DNA from: Kosakonia arachidis
GTDB taxonomy: Bacteria; Pseudomonadota; Gammaproteobacteria; Enterobacterales; Enterobacteriaceae
Assembly: GCF_900116535.1 (NCBI RefSeq)
Contig: NZ_FPAU01000007.1
Span: forward strand, 124,001 to 188,000
Direction: 5' to 3'
DNA length: 64,000 nt
Shown: positions 8,658 to 18,511 of the stretch, in pieces
Layout of the letters: each line of letters begins with the position of its first letter
Position numbering within the stretch: position 1 is the first letter of the stretch
The notes under the pieces: generated by a model
The model's input: only the letters and a program-made list of their open reading frames with translations
What the model was told of the DNA's origin: nothing
Databases searched by the model: none
Translations under genes and position numbers: made by a program

Positions 8658-10643
8658 ATGTCGATTATTGAAAAAAGCAAAGCGCAACAACACCATTTTA
8701 TCGGCTGGAACGGCGATCTGGCCGGTTCGCTGCTGCTTGTCTCACTTCGCGGTCAGGAATCACTCTCCTCGCCGTATCAATACGAACTGCGTTCGCTGAC
8801 CAAAATGAATGAGAAAGCGCTGTCGCGCTGGCATGGCGAAGCGGTCTCCTGCCGCATCGGCGACGGTAGTCAGCCGCTACCGCAGCGCCATTTGCACGGT
8901 GTGGTGACCCGCATTCGTTATGCACAACGCACCGGGGATGAGGCGGAGTGTATTTTCACGCTCGAACCGACACTCTCGCTGCTGCACATGGGGCGCATGA
9001 TGCGCATCTGGCAAAACACCAGCGTGCCGGATCTGGTCACCACTCTGCTTAAAAGTTACGGCATTAACGATATCGAGGTGCAATTACATGGCACGTACCC
9101 GAAGCGAGAGTACTGCGTGCAGTATCGTGAGTCGGCATTGCGTTTTATTGAACGAATTTTGCAGGAAGAAGGGATCTACTATTTTTTCCGCCACAGCGCA
9201 GCGGGTCATACCTTCGTGCTGGCCGATCATCCTGCCAGCCACGCCGCCATTGGCGGAGAGAAACTCGCCTGGCATCATCAGGGCGAAATCATCACTGGTG
9301 GCACTATCGAAAGCTGGGAAGCCAGCGTGGCGTTGCTACCGGCAAGTGTGGCGATTCAGGGGTTCAATATGCCGCAAACTGCCGCGATCGATGATCTAAA
9401 AAGCGCCCGCAGTACTGATAAATCCATCACCTCAGTAACGTTTACCGATATCACGCCGCAGGGCGAACGTGAATTGATCTCCCGTCATGCCCAAACGGCG
9501 ATGGCGGCGAAAGAGGCCAATATTCGCCATTTTGCCGCAACGGCGAATGCGCACTGGTTGAGTTGCGGCGAAATTTTCACGCTGAGCGGCCATCCTTCCG
9601 GCGATAAAGAATACAACATCCGGCGCCTGGATCTTGAAGCAGTCAATAACTTTGACGACAACAGTAGCGCCTGTTTTTGTCAGTTACAGGCGGTAAGCAA
9701 CGATCAACCTTGGGTGCCAGACGCCAGCCATCCTTTGCCGGAGATCCCGGGCGTGCTGACAGCAATCGTCGTCGGGCCTGCTTCCGAAGAGATCCACACC
9801 GATGAATATGGCCGCATCAAGATCCAATTTCCGTGGGACAAAGAAAATCCAGGGGACGATACCAGCTCCTGCTGGGTACAGGTGGTACAGCCGTGGAGCG
9901 GCGCGAAATTCGGCGCGCAGTTTCTTCCCCGCGTCGGCTGTGAAGTGTTGGTCAGCTTTGTGCAGGGACATCCGGACTTTCCAGTCGTCATCGGCACGGT
10001 GCATAACGGCCAGAATAAGCCGCCTTTCGCCCTACCCGCCGGGAAAAACGAGAGCGGTTTTTTGTCACGCAGCACCCCTAAAGGCAGCGTTGATGAGGGC
10101 CATCGTCTGAGTTTCAACGATAAAAAAGGCGAAGAGTTGCTGACCATCATTGCGCAAAAAGATCTCGCACTGACGGTGAAAAACGATGCCACCAGCACCA
10201 TTGCCGCCAACCGCAGTACCGAGCTGACCAAAGGCAACGATCTGCTAGTGCTGAAAGAGGGTGATATGAGCGTCACACTGGAAAAAGGCAACTGGCAACA
10301 GCGCATAACGGGCAATGCCACAACAGAAGTGAAAGACGGTAACTACAAACTCAGCGTGGCGGGCAATAACACCACCGAGCTAAAGAGCGGCAACTACATG
10401 CTCAGCGTGAGCGGCGGCGGCGGGGGTATCAAAACCGATAAAGCGCTGACGTTCGAATCCACACAAGGCATCGAACTGAAAGTGGGCAGCAACAAAATCA
10501 GCCTCTCGCCCAGCGGCATTACGATTAACGGCACCCTGCTCACCCTTGAAGCGAAAGCCACAGCAGAGCTTAAAGGCGCAATGGCCACGGTGTCCGGCAG
10601 CGGGATGACGCAGGTTTCAGGCGGCATTATTAACATCGGCTAA
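8658..10643 (+). CDS. vgrG: T6SS spike protein VgrG (TssI)
   Basis: Trimeric spike, 661 aa. The gp27-like part occupies roughly residues 10-370 (QESLSSPYQYELRSLT, EGIYYFFRH). The gp5 OB fold follows (DEYGRIKIQFPWD and CWVQVVQPWSGAKFGAQFLP). The last 150 residues form repeats of the needle-like beta-helix (GNYKLSVAGNNTTELKSG). The protein ends shortly after this helix, so it has no C-terminal effector domain. Cargo must therefore be carried by the PAAR tip or by adaptors, for example an Rhs protein such as the one at the right end of the window. Confidence 0.95.
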   Translation: MSIIEKSKAQQHHFIGWNGDLAGSLLLVSLRGQESLSSPYQYELRSLTKMNEKALSRWHGEAVSCRIGDGSQPLPQRHLHGVVTRIRYAQRTGDEAECIFTLEPTLSLLHMGRMMRIWQNTSVPDLVTTLLKSYGINDIEVQLHGTYPKREYCVQYRESALRFIERILQEEGIYYFFRHSAAGHTFVLADHPASHAAIGGEKLAWHHQGEIITGGTIESWEASVALLPASVAIQGFNMPQTAAIDDLKSARSTDKSITSVTFTDITPQGERELISRHAQTAMAAKEANIRHFAATANAHWLSCGEIFTLSGHPSGDKEYNIRRLDLEAVNNFDDNSSACFCQLQAVSNDQPWVPDASHPLPEIPGVLTAIVVGPASEEIHTDEYGRIKIQFPWDKENPGDDTSSCWVQVVQPWSGAKFGAQFLPRVGCEVLVSFVQGHPDFPVVIGTVHNGQNKPPFALPAGKNESGFLSRSTPKGSVDEGHRLSFNDKKGEELLTIIAQKDLALTVKNDATSTIAANRSTELTKGNDLLVLKEGDMSVTLEKGNWQQRITGNATTEVKDGNYKLSVAGNNTTELKSGNYMLSVSGGGGGIKTDKALTFESTQGIELKVGSNKISLSPSGITINGTLLTLEAKATAELKGAMATVSGSGMTQVSGGIINIG

Positions 10644-10653
10644 GGAGAGCTTT

Positions 10654-11100
10654 ATGGCATCCGTTGAATTATCTCACCAACAACAACTTGCATGTGGCAA
10701 CTGGGAAGAAGCCCTGCAACAGTGGCGCCAGCAGTATGACTTCAAAGCGGTCGTCACCAAATTGACCGCCCTGCTTCGGCGCTTTGCCAGCACGGATGCG
10801 CTGCCGCTGCTGAATGATATCGCCCATTACGGCCGTCAACCCGACGAAATACTGCGCTGGCGTATCTTTGAACAGGCGAAAGAGCTGGGTTTTAACACGC
10901 CAGTTGGCGCCCTCGCTTTATCGCTATTCTGGTCGCAGGGAAGTATGAGCCCGCCGGATCTTGAGCCGGTTTATCCCGATCCGCAACTGAGCCAGCAAAT
11001 CCTCAATTGTGCACTGGTGATGTCAGCCTGCCAGCTCTCGGAGTCTCCGACAGAGGGCGTACGTCTGCTATTTTCCCACATTGCTAACGGAGGTCTGTGA
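10654..11100 (+). CDS. Small conserved T6SS-linked protein of unknown function
   Basis: A 148-aa, largely alpha-helical cytoplasmic protein with no signal peptide. It lies between vgrG (10 bp upstream) and a PAAR gene, whose ATG overlaps its stop by 1 bp. Its sequence (FASTDALPLLNDIAHY, GALALSLFWSQGSMSPP) is reminiscent of a family I know as DUF6931, found near vgrG and PAAR genes, but I cannot confirm that by search. Position suggests a role in loading or stabilising the spike complex. No catalytic motif was seen. Confidence 0.8.
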   Translation: MASVELSHQQQLACGNWEEALQQWRQQYDFKAVVTKLTALLRRFASTDALPLLNDIAHYGRQPDEILRWRIFEQAKELGFNTPVGALALSLFWSQGSMSPPDLEPVYPDPQLSQQILNCALVMSACQLSESPTEGVRLLFSHIANGGL

Positions 11101-11399
11101 TGGCTCAACCTGCAGCCCGTATTTCTGATATGCATACCTGCCCGATGATGACGCCCGGCGTTCCGCCGATCCCACATGTTGGCGGGCCCATCATGCCGCC
11201 AGGTGTCCCTACCGTGCTGATTGGCGGTCTTCCCGCCGCGACCGTTGGCTCAATGGCGACCTGTGTCGGGCCTGTCGACAGTATTGTGATGGGCAGTTTC
11301 AAAGTGTTGATCGGCAAAAAACCAGCTGCACGCATGGGAGACAGTTGCGCTCATGGCGGCGTGATTGTCGCCGGGTGCCCCACCGTGCTGATCGGATAA
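11100..11399 (+). CDS. PAAR-domain T6SS spike tip protein
   Basis: A 99-aa stand-alone PAAR protein that would sharpen the VgrG trimer. It has the two repeated motifs PAARISDMHTCPM and PAARMGDSCAHGG, plus repeated PTVLIGG/VLIGKKP segments. Conserved His and Cys residues (HTC and CAHGG) fit the zinc site at the tip. No effector domain is fused. The ATG at 11100 has GGAGG six bases upstream; a GTG directly before it is the alternative. The gene overlaps its upstream neighbour by one base. Confidence 0.93.
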   Translation: MAQPAARISDMHTCPMMTPGVPPIPHVGGPIMPPGVPTVLIGGLPAATVGSMATCVGPVDSIVMGSFKVLIGKKPAARMGDSCAHGGVIVAGCPTVLIG

Positions 11400-11405
11400 G
11401 TGAAC

Positions 11406-12458
11406 ATGACCCTTGTTGCCGATATCGCGCCACTGTTAGCGCCAATAAGCCCGGAAAATCCTGCCGGGGAAAATCTGGAATATGAGCTGCTATTTGACAC
11501 CATCCGCAGCGCACGAGAAAGCGACCCGGACTACTTACCCGAAGGCGGCTGGTCGGTGAGCGAACCCCGCAAAGCGGACTGGAAGAAAGTGCGGACGTTG
11601 AGTGAAAAAGCCCTCACGGAGCAAAGCAAAGATCTGCAACTGGCGTGCTGGCTCGTGGAATCGCGCTGCCATTTGCAGGGGCTGGCTGGGTTGTGCTCGG
11701 GCCTCGATTTTCTTTGTGCCTTCCTGCAACAGTTCTGGTTTCAGTGCTGGCCTTCACTTGAGGAGGATGGCGTTTTAGCTCGCCGTAGCCGACTGTCGCG
11801 CCTCGATCGCGACATAAGTATGCAGCTTATTCACCAGCCGTTGTTGCCCCAACAAATGACTTCGCTGGCGACATGGCGGGAAATCCAGGTGTTTGAACAA
11901 AAAGCAGCCAATCACCCGGACAGCCGCGAGGAACTGATAAAGCAGAAAGGCGATCTGTCGATGATCAGTTTCGACCGGCTGGCGACGCAATTTTCTGCTC
12001 ATGACATCAGTCAACAGCTTGCGCTGACGAAACAACTTGCCACTGTGCTGCGGCAATGTGAGGCATGTTATGCCTCGTTGAGTGAGGACCAGGAAGGCGA
12101 TGTCTTTGTTCTGATCCGCCAGACATTAGCCGAAGTGACCGACTATCTGCAACGCCTGGCGCAACGGGCAGTGCCGTTGGCTGCCAATGTGCCTGCTGAC
12201 GGCGCTGGAGACGCGCCGCCCGCCACGACGTCGTCCTTCGCCACCTCACAGGTGATGAACCGCGAGCAGGCCATCAACCAGATGCTGGCTATCGCCGCGT
12301 GGTTTCGCCAGACCGAACCCTCAAGCCCGGTCCCCTTTCTGATGGATCGCGCCGCCCGCTGGGCAAACATGACGCTAACCGAATGGCTGGAAGAGATGCT
12401 TACCGACGATACCAGCCTGCATGCCATCCATAATGTATTAACAGGACAAACCCAATAA
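11406..12458 (+). CDS. tssA: T6SS cap/priming protein TssA (ImpA N-terminal family)
   Basis: A 350-aa TssA. The N-terminal ImpA domain is clear (ISPENPAGENLEYELLFD, then ADWKKVRTLSEKAL and LQLACWLVESRCH). The C-terminal region contains MNREQAINQMLAIAAWFRQTEPSSP and PFLMDRAARWANM, as in short-form TssA proteins. TssA organises baseplate docking and sheath polymerisation. ATG at 11406 is preferred over the GTG at 11400, which abuts the PAAR stop. Its stop codon TAA shares one base with the tssJ start. Confidence 0.9.
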   Translation: MTLVADIAPLLAPISPENPAGENLEYELLFDTIRSARESDPDYLPEGGWSVSEPRKADWKKVRTLSEKALTEQSKDLQLACWLVESRCHLQGLAGLCSGLDFLCAFLQQFWFQCWPSLEEDGVLARRSRLSRLDRDISMQLIHQPLLPQQMTSLATWREIQVFEQKAANHPDSREELIKQKGDLSMISFDRLATQFSAHDISQQLALTKQLATVLRQCEACYASLSEDQEGDVFVLIRQTLAEVTDYLQRLAQRAVPLAANVPADGAGDAPPATTSSFATSQVMNREQAINQMLAIAAWFRQTEPSSPVPFLMDRAARWANMTLTEWLEEMLTDDTSLHAIHNVLTGQTQ

Positions 12459-13090
12459 TGCCGGGAAAACATACCCTTACCATTGCTTTTTGTGTCGCGC
12501 TGCTCAGCGGCTGCGCAGCAGAGGAAAACGCGGCTTCCACTACGAAACAGCAGGCCATTGATCAGGTTGCTGCACCTTTTGCCCAGGGTTCTATCACGCT
12601 GACGATTCAGACCGATCCGGATTTAAATGCCGTGCATGGCATCGCCAATAGCTGCACGTTACTGGTTATCCAGGCACAACATGCTAATACGCTGAGCAAG
12701 CTGCTCTCTAACCCATTCGCATTAAAGAGTCTGTTCAGCGCCGCAGGCGCGCAGGATGACATCTTAAAAGTTGACCGCTACGCCGCCATGCCGGGACAGC
12801 ACACGACACTGCACATCGATCGCAGCGAGAATACACGTTACCTTGCAGTAGTTGCTGGTTATTACCCGTTCCCGCAAAAGCAGCATATGGTGCTAATCCG
12901 TATTCCCGTCACCACCGAAAGTTCCGGCTGGTGGACACCGCGCTGGCAGGCACAACTGGCGCCGGTAACGCTAACCCTTCATCTCGGTAGCAACGGCATG
13001 ACGCAGTTTACCGGCGCGGAAAGCGAGCCACTGCGCCTGCAAAATGCGGCGCCCGCACCGTCTCACTCCTCTGCCAGCCAAGGAAGCTGA
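12458..13090 (+). CDS. tssJ: T6SS outer-membrane lipoprotein TssJ
   Basis: A 210-aa lipoprotein anchoring the TssJLM trans-envelope complex to the outer membrane. A signal peptide ends in the lipobox LLSGC with Cys at residue 19. The next residue is Ala, so sorting to the outer membrane is expected. The mature part has the TssJ beta-sandwich pattern (SITLTIQTDPDLN, CTLLVIQAQHANT, RYLAVVAGYYPF). The start overlaps the tssA stop (TAATG) with ACAGGA upstream. The C-terminal extension after about residue 185 is poorly conserved. Confidence 0.9.
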   Translation: MPGKHTLTIAFCVALLSGCAAEENAASTTKQQAIDQVAAPFAQGSITLTIQTDPDLNAVHGIANSCTLLVIQAQHANTLSKLLSNPFALKSLFSAAGAQDDILKVDRYAAMPGQHTTLHIDRSENTRYLAVVAGYYPFPQKQHMVLIRIPVTTESSGWWTPRWQAQLAPVTLTLHLGSNGMTQFTGAESEPLRLQNAAPAPSHSSASQGS

Positions 13091-13091
13091 T

Positions 13092-14453
13092 ATGTATCCG
13101 GAACTTCAGCAGATTTACTGGTATTCAGGTGTTTATTTACAACCGCAACATTTGCAGTCTGTCGATCTGCATCATCACTACATGCTATCGCGCCATCGCC
13201 AACTGACACAGCCGTGGAACGTTGGGCTGATTGAGTCGGTGTTTAACCTGGAAATGCTGGTTGATTTCACGCTAAAAATTGAACGCCTGAAGGCTCTGTT
13301 ACCTTCCGGGGATTATCTGGAGTTTCCCGGCAACTGTAGTCTGCAACCACGCCAGTTTCGCCAGGCATGGAGACAACTGGAGAAACCGTTAACCCTTTGG
13401 CTGGCACTGCGTCGTTTCGACCCTGGCCATGTGAATGTCGGTGAGTCGCCAAACAGCCGCTGGTTCAAAGCGCCTGAAGAAGGTGTGATGAAAGATGTCT
13501 ACTTCAACGGGCCGGAGTGCAGCGTCTCGCGCATTCTTTATAACGTACAGATCCTCACCGACAGCGAGAAAGAGGCGGTGGTGGATTGTGAATTTATTCC
13601 CCTTCTGCGGTTGCGCTATGACACCGATCGCGTGATCGCTGACGCCAGTTTTTGTCCTCCGCTGGTCAACCTTGACAGCACGCCAGTGCTGAAAAATCTG
13701 CTGGACGGTCTGTATGCCGAACTGGCAAACCGCGCCTATAAACTCGAGGATTACAAACACCCGGAACAGAGCCATACCGCCCAGCATGGCGATATGACGC
13801 AACTGTTAGTGATGCGATCCCTGAATCGGACGCTGCCATTGCTGCACCACTACTGTCGCACGCCGGGCATGCATCCGTGGCCTGTCTACGGACTGCTGGC
13901 GCAACTGATTGGCGAACTCTCCAGTTTCAGCGATTGCTGTTCATTTAATGGTGAATGGGCTAAGGAAACGATACGCCTGTTGCCGTATGACCACGATGAT
14001 CTTTACGCCTGTTTCGCCAGCGCGAAAACCCTTCTGCTTTCACTGCTAAATGATCTGATGCTGGAAGATAACGTCTGGATCACCTTCGTTCCAACCAGCC
14101 AGCACATCTTTATCGGCGATTTGTCGTCACTCGCCGGACAACAAAGTGACCGCGTGTTTCTGCGGCTACGTTCAGAGCAGCAGCCCACCAGCGCAACCGA
14201 GAGCAGCGGTTTTAAAGTGGCACCAGGTTCGGTGATCGGCAAGCTGATTCAACATGCGCTGCCGGGGATTGCCACTACGGTGCAGGATCCCGCTCCGCGT
14301 GGCGTGCCACAGAGTAAAAATACGGTCTATTACCAACTGAACCAGCAGGACGATCTGTGGAAGAAGATCGGCCAGGAGCAGAGCCTGGCCTTTTACTGGG
14401 ATGACGCACCCGACGATCTGCAAGTTCAGGCCGTGTTTATGGGGGTGTCATGA
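13092..14453 (+). CDS. tssK: T6SS baseplate-membrane connector TssK
   Basis: A 453-aa protein that links the baseplate wedges to the TssLM membrane complex. The N-terminus has the TssK pattern YWYSGVYLQPQHLQSVD followed by a histidine-rich LHHHYM. The C-terminal part (VFLRLRSEQQP) fits the receptor-binding-protein-like half. ATG at 13092 follows AGGAAG; an upstream in-frame ATG at 13044 lies inside tssJ and would break family alignment. It overlaps tssL by 4 bp (ATGA). Confidence 0.93.
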   Translation: MYPELQQIYWYSGVYLQPQHLQSVDLHHHYMLSRHRQLTQPWNVGLIESVFNLEMLVDFTLKIERLKALLPSGDYLEFPGNCSLQPRQFRQAWRQLEKPLTLWLALRRFDPGHVNVGESPNSRWFKAPEEGVMKDVYFNGPECSVSRILYNVQILTDSEKEAVVDCEFIPLLRLRYDTDRVIADASFCPPLVNLDSTPVLKNLLDGLYAELANRAYKLEDYKHPEQSHTAQHGDMTQLLVMRSLNRTLPLLHHYCRTPGMHPWPVYGLLAQLIGELSSFSDCCSFNGEWAKETIRLLPYDHDDLYACFASAKTLLLSLLNDLMLEDNVWITFVPTSQHIFIGDLSSLAGQQSDRVFLRLRSEQQPTSATESSGFKVAPGSVIGKLIQHALPGIATTVQDPAPRGVPQSKNTVYYQLNQQDDLWKKIGQEQSLAFYWDDAPDDLQVQAVFMGVS

Positions 14454-15070
14454 GCGAGCTTCTTGATGACTATCTACCGGTCTTCAAGCAGGTACTGGAC
14501 ATGATTGCAGAGCCGACATCGTTTACCGATTACGCCGAAGCGCGACAAGGGTGTCTTGTCCAACTTGAGCAGGCAATGCAGCGAGCCTGCCAACAGGATG
14601 CCAGCGAAGAGGAGAAAGCGGCCGCGAAGTTTGCGGTCATCGCCTGGATTGATGAAACGGTGCTCTGTTCATCCTTGCCATGGCGTGAGCGCTGGCAGAG
14701 TGAATTATTGCAGCGTAAGTATCTGAATGTGACCGTCGCGGGAGAGCGCTTTTTTACCTGTCTGGCGCAACTTGAGACTGTCTGGCATCAGGCGCGAAAG
14801 ATCTTTCTCTTCTGTCTGCAAAACGGTTTTCACGGTCAGTACAGCATGCCCGAGGATGACGAGCAATTGCAGAAGATCATTACAGAGCAACGTGCGCTGA
14901 GCCTTCCTGCCGCATGGCTAAGCTGGCCAAATAACAGCGCGATCACACTCGCAACATGCGGAAAAACCGTCGCCACACCGCTGCATAAACGCCTGCTACT
15001 GCGGGCAACCGTGACTCTGTTGCTGCTATACGGGTCTTTATTTTTTCTTCTTTATCACTACGCAAACTGA
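14450..15070 (+). CDS. tssL: T6SS inner-membrane protein TssL (DotU family)
   Basis: A 206-aa DotU-type protein with a cytoplasmic helical domain (YAEARQGCLVQLEQAM, then FAVIAWIDETVLCS and RYLNVTVAGERFF-like segments). A single C-terminal transmembrane helix spans about residues 181-203 (TVTLLLLYGSLFFLLYHY). It ends right after the helix, so it lacks the OmpA-like peptidoglycan-binding extension of long TssL proteins. It overlaps tssK and is 5 bp before tssM, its partner. Confidence 0.93.
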   Translation: MSELLDDYLPVFKQVLDMIAEPTSFTDYAEARQGCLVQLEQAMQRACQQDASEEEKAAAKFAVIAWIDETVLCSSLPWRERWQSELLQRKYLNVTVAGERFFTCLAQLETVWHQARKIFLFCLQNGFHGQYSMPEDDEQLQKIITEQRALSLPAAWLSWPNNSAITLATCGKTVATPLHKRLLLRATVTLLLLYGSLFFLLYHYAN

Positions 15071-15075
15071 CCTCT

Positions 15076-18000
15076 ATGTTTAAGAAATTAGCCTGCTTTA
15101 CTGGTTGGCTGGCGGTACTGTGCCTGTCGCTGATGTTCAGTTTTATGCTTGGCCTGTGGCAAGGATGGGGCACCGCGACGATCCTGCTGCTTTGGTTACT
15201 GGTGATGGTGCTGACCGCGCTGCTGTGGCACTCGCTTCCCGAGCTATTGCTGCTTATCAGGGGGAAAAAAGGCCGCCGCTGGTTCACAAAATACCGCTTA
15301 TCACGCCGGGAATATGTGCTGTTTAATCACTGGAAAGCGGGTGCCGCAGTCATCAAACGCATTAAACGTCGGCGTACGCATCTTCCGTGGTATTTGCTGG
15401 TCGGCGATCGCTGTGGCAAAAGTACCCTACTGAGCAGCGCAGGGCTGCCCCGTTTTTATGGTGACAGCGCCGACAGCATCACCACCCCGACCCGCACGCT
15501 GCGGTGGTGGTTTTTTCGCGATCTATGCGTGCTCGATCTGTCGAGCAATTTTTTAAACGGTACTGCCTCCTTCCGTCAGGCCTGGAGCAAACTTGCCCGC
15601 TGGTGCACGCACATTCCCGCGCCGGGCGGCATCATTATTGCGTTGCCTATGAGCCAGTTAATGGCGAGCGATCTCAGCCAATTGCATAGGCTGGCCCGCC
15701 AGCAACGTAGCCTTGTCGAGCCTCTGGTCAGGCACTATGGCGAACGCTTGCCACTCTATGTGTTAGTCACCCAGTGCGATACGTTCCCTGGTTTCAGTTT
15801 GTGGCAGCATCAGCTTTCTGACGCCCAACGCCAACAGGCGCTGGGTTACACATGGAGCATGCCACCGTGTATTGATGGCCAGGACGACACCACGCTGCAA
15901 CCGCTATTCGCGCATCTACACGAAGGATTTTCCCTTGTGCGGCTGAGTATGGCGCGCCCGGACACACTCAGTGCACTTGAATACAACGCCCTGTTAGATT
16001 TCCCGGAAGCGTTCGCCCGGCTGGAGCCAGCACTGCGCTTCACGTTGGCGGCCCTGTGCGAAGCCAACGCCTATTTCAGCCCGGTCACGCTGAAAAGTAT
16101 CTGGTTCTGTTCCACCGAACCGCAGGTGGAGAATCAGGGTCGCCGCACCAGCCATTTCATCCAGGATCTGCTTACCCGCCACCTCCCGGCATTAAGTTTA
16201 AAAAAATCCGGTCTGCGCTGGTATCAGCGTTCATTCGGCAGAACCTGCTGCTACACCGCAATCGGTGTCTGCGCTCTCTGGCTAGCAATAAGCGCCAGCA
16301 TGAGCGCTATGCGCTTGCGCTCGGGGCTGGCTGAATTAGCGCCGGATAAGCTGGCGGCGTTTATTGCCGCAGATGAGCAACATGCAACGCTGGCCCTGCC
16401 CTGGTTGCCATTTACGCCCTTATTCAGCCAGCAACGACACAACGCTGAAACGTTGCTTACCCGCATCCCGGTAACGCCGCGCCCTGCAAGGCAAACGCTG
16501 GAAGCGTTTCAGCTACGCGCCCTTAATGCTTCGCCCGCACAACAGCGGCACTACATTTTGCAACTGGCAGTTGCGGTCACGCACTGGCGACAAATGCAGC
16601 GCGGCGCGCCGCTGGATACGCTCGCCGGATCCTCACCAATCAGCGACGAGTTGATGCAAAATGTCTATCCGTCGGCGTTGTCGCCGCTGACCCGGCTGGC
16701 GCTGGAGCGTTATTACATTCAGCGTCCTCACGGCAAACGCTGGTTGCAGAATGCACAACGGGTGCTGGACAATCTGGTCAATAACGATCTGTCGTTACGC
16801 TGGTTGCAGGCACCAAACACCGCATTTCCGCCACTGCACGCCGCAACATTCTGGCCTGCATTACCCGATTCGCTTGCTCTTGATGGAAGATGGACGCAGG
16901 CCGGTGAAGCCACAATTAATCACTGGATGGCAGAGATTGAAGCCGCTACAGGTCGCCCTGAACCGATTTTCCAGCCATTGCGCGAAAGCTGGCCGGAAAC
17001 AAGGCAGCAGGCATGGCGTCAGTATCTGATTGAGGTGACGGCTCACCTTTCTCCTGATGAGACACTCCCGGCGTCGCGCCGCCAGTTGATTGCGATCGGC
17101 CAGAATCAAAGCCCGGCGATGCGCTTTGCCGCCCGCATCGTTGACGAGCTTGAAGCCATTTTGCCGCAACAGGCGCAGCCCTGGCTGACCACGCTGCGTG
17201 ATGTTCAGACACTCGCCAGCGCGGGTGATGGCACCTCACTGCGGCAATTCAACCAACAACTGCGTCTGTCGCTTGCCGACTGGTTTCAGGGCAACACCCA
17301 AACGACCGCTGCCGCCACAACGCAATCTGCCCAACAGGCGTGGCTCGACTGGCAAAAATCCCGTAACAGCGCTGTTAATGCGGCGGTGGCGCAGGAGAAA
17401 CCGAGGGATACATTAACGCACGGGCTTTTTACCCCAAGACAGCAAAAACCGGATGCCAACCCGCTGGGTGCTCTCTTGCCAGCACTTGCCACGCTGGAGG
17501 AACGCGCCTCACCCGATGATATTGAGGCTGATGTGGCGGAGGTGTGGCGGTTGTATCAGGATGATGCCCGCACGCTACTGGCAAACGCGATGGCCAACAG
17601 CGCCTGTTGGTTGAATGAGCAATGGAAAAGCAGCGTGATCTGGCCGTTGGGGAAAAATACCGAAAAACGCAGCTACGAAGAGCAACAAACACTGAGCCAG
17701 CAACTGGTGAGCAATTTTCTACGCGGCCCGGCCAGACCCATGCTGTCGGTGGACAGTAATGGTCTCAGCGCTGCCGGTTTTGCCGGAATGACGCTGCCAT
17801 TAACGACAGAATTTAGCCAGTTTCTCCGAAGCGCCTTCACCCCGGATATTCTTCAGGATCTGCCGCAACGCACCACCACCAAAATCCAGGATCAGAAAGC
17901 AGCGTTACAAGCCAAAGTCGCAGCGCTTGAGTTACAACAAACCAAACTCGAACAACAGGTCGTGAAAACCACGGTCACCAGCCTGCCAGCAACCATCGCT

Positions 18001-18492
18001 GGAGGCGCACAGGTGATCCCAACCGGAACAAAATTATTACTGAATTGCCAGAAAGGCGACCAGGTACTCAGTAGTATGAATTTTGCCGACAAGGCCGATT
18101 TCACCTGGCAGCCAGGCCAGTGCCGCGGCGTAACGCTCAGTGTCACGTTCCCTGATTTTGTCGCGATCAGTCAGATTAATGGCGACGATGCCTGGCCCTG
18201 GTTTGTCAGCCTGTTCTCTTCAGGAGAAACGCTGATCAACAGCAGTGATTTCGGTGACAGCGCTGAATGGCTTAAGCGATTAGGCATCAAACAAATCCTC
18301 GTTCGTTTTACCATGACCAACACTCCCCCTCTTGAGGATGCGTGGCAAAGCTGGAAAACGAATGCCGATGAAATCAGCGCCCTCACGCAACAAATCCGCG
18401 ATCTCAACGAGCAATCTGCGCATCCGCAACCTGACGAGTTAGTCGCGCACGCGCTTTCTGGTTTCCCCGACAACATCACACAGTGTCAGTAA
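15076..18492 (+). CDS. tssM: T6SS inner-membrane protein TssM (IcmF family)
   Basis: A 1138-aa scaffold of the membrane complex. Two transmembrane helices lie at about residues 8-28 and 34-58 and a third at about 393-412. Between them the cytoplasmic domain carries a Walker A motif, GDRCGKST, at 110-117, so ATP binding is retained, unlike in some TssM proteins. The long periplasmic part ends with the TssJ-binding region (FVSLFSSGE, then FTMTNTPP). Length is typical. It follows tssL by 5 bp. Confidence 0.94.
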   Translation: MFKKLACFTGWLAVLCLSLMFSFMLGLWQGWGTATILLLWLLVMVLTALLWHSLPELLLLIRGKKGRRWFTKYRLSRREYVLFNHWKAGAAVIKRIKRRRTHLPWYLLVGDRCGKSTLLSSAGLPRFYGDSADSITTPTRTLRWWFFRDLCVLDLSSNFLNGTASFRQAWSKLARWCTHIPAPGGIIIALPMSQLMASDLSQLHRLARQQRSLVEPLVRHYGERLPLYVLVTQCDTFPGFSLWQHQLSDAQRQQALGYTWSMPPCIDGQDDTTLQPLFAHLHEGFSLVRLSMARPDTLSALEYNALLDFPEAFARLEPALRFTLAALCEANAYFSPVTLKSIWFCSTEPQVENQGRRTSHFIQDLLTRHLPALSLKKSGLRWYQRSFGRTCCYTAIGVCALWLAISASMSAMRLRSGLAELAPDKLAAFIAADEQHATLALPWLPFTPLFSQQRHNAETLLTRIPVTPRPARQTLEAFQLRALNASPAQQRHYILQLAVAVTHWRQMQRGAPLDTLAGSSPISDELMQNVYPSALSPLTRLALERYYIQRPHGKRWLQNAQRVLDNLVNNDLSLRWLQAPNTAFPPLHAATFWPALPDSLALDGRWTQAGEATINHWMAEIEAATGRPEPIFQPLRESWPETRQQAWRQYLIEVTAHLSPDETLPASRRQLIAIGQNQSPAMRFAARIVDELEAILPQQAQPWLTTLRDVQTLASAGDGTSLRQFNQQLRLSLADWFQGNTQTTAAATTQSAQQAWLDWQKSRNSAVNAAVAQEKPRDTLTHGLFTPRQQKPDANPLGALLPALATLEERASPDDIEADVAEVWRLYQDDARTLLANAMANSACWLNEQWKSSVIWPLGKNTEKRSYEEQQTLSQQLVSNFLRGPARPMLSVDSNGLSAAGFAGMTLPLTTEFSQFLRSAFTPDILQDLPQRTTTKIQDQKAALQAKVAALELQQTKLEQQVVKTTVTSLPATIAGGAQVIPTGTKLLLNCQKGDQVLSSMNFADKADFTWQPGQCRGVTLSVTFPDFVAISQINGDDAWPWFVSLFSSGETLINSSDFGDSAEWLKRLGIKQILVRFTMTNTPPLEDAWQSWKTNADEISALTQQIRDLNEQSAHPQPDELVAHALSGFPDNITQCQ

Positions 18493-18511
18493 CACCATTG
18501 AAGGTACTTTT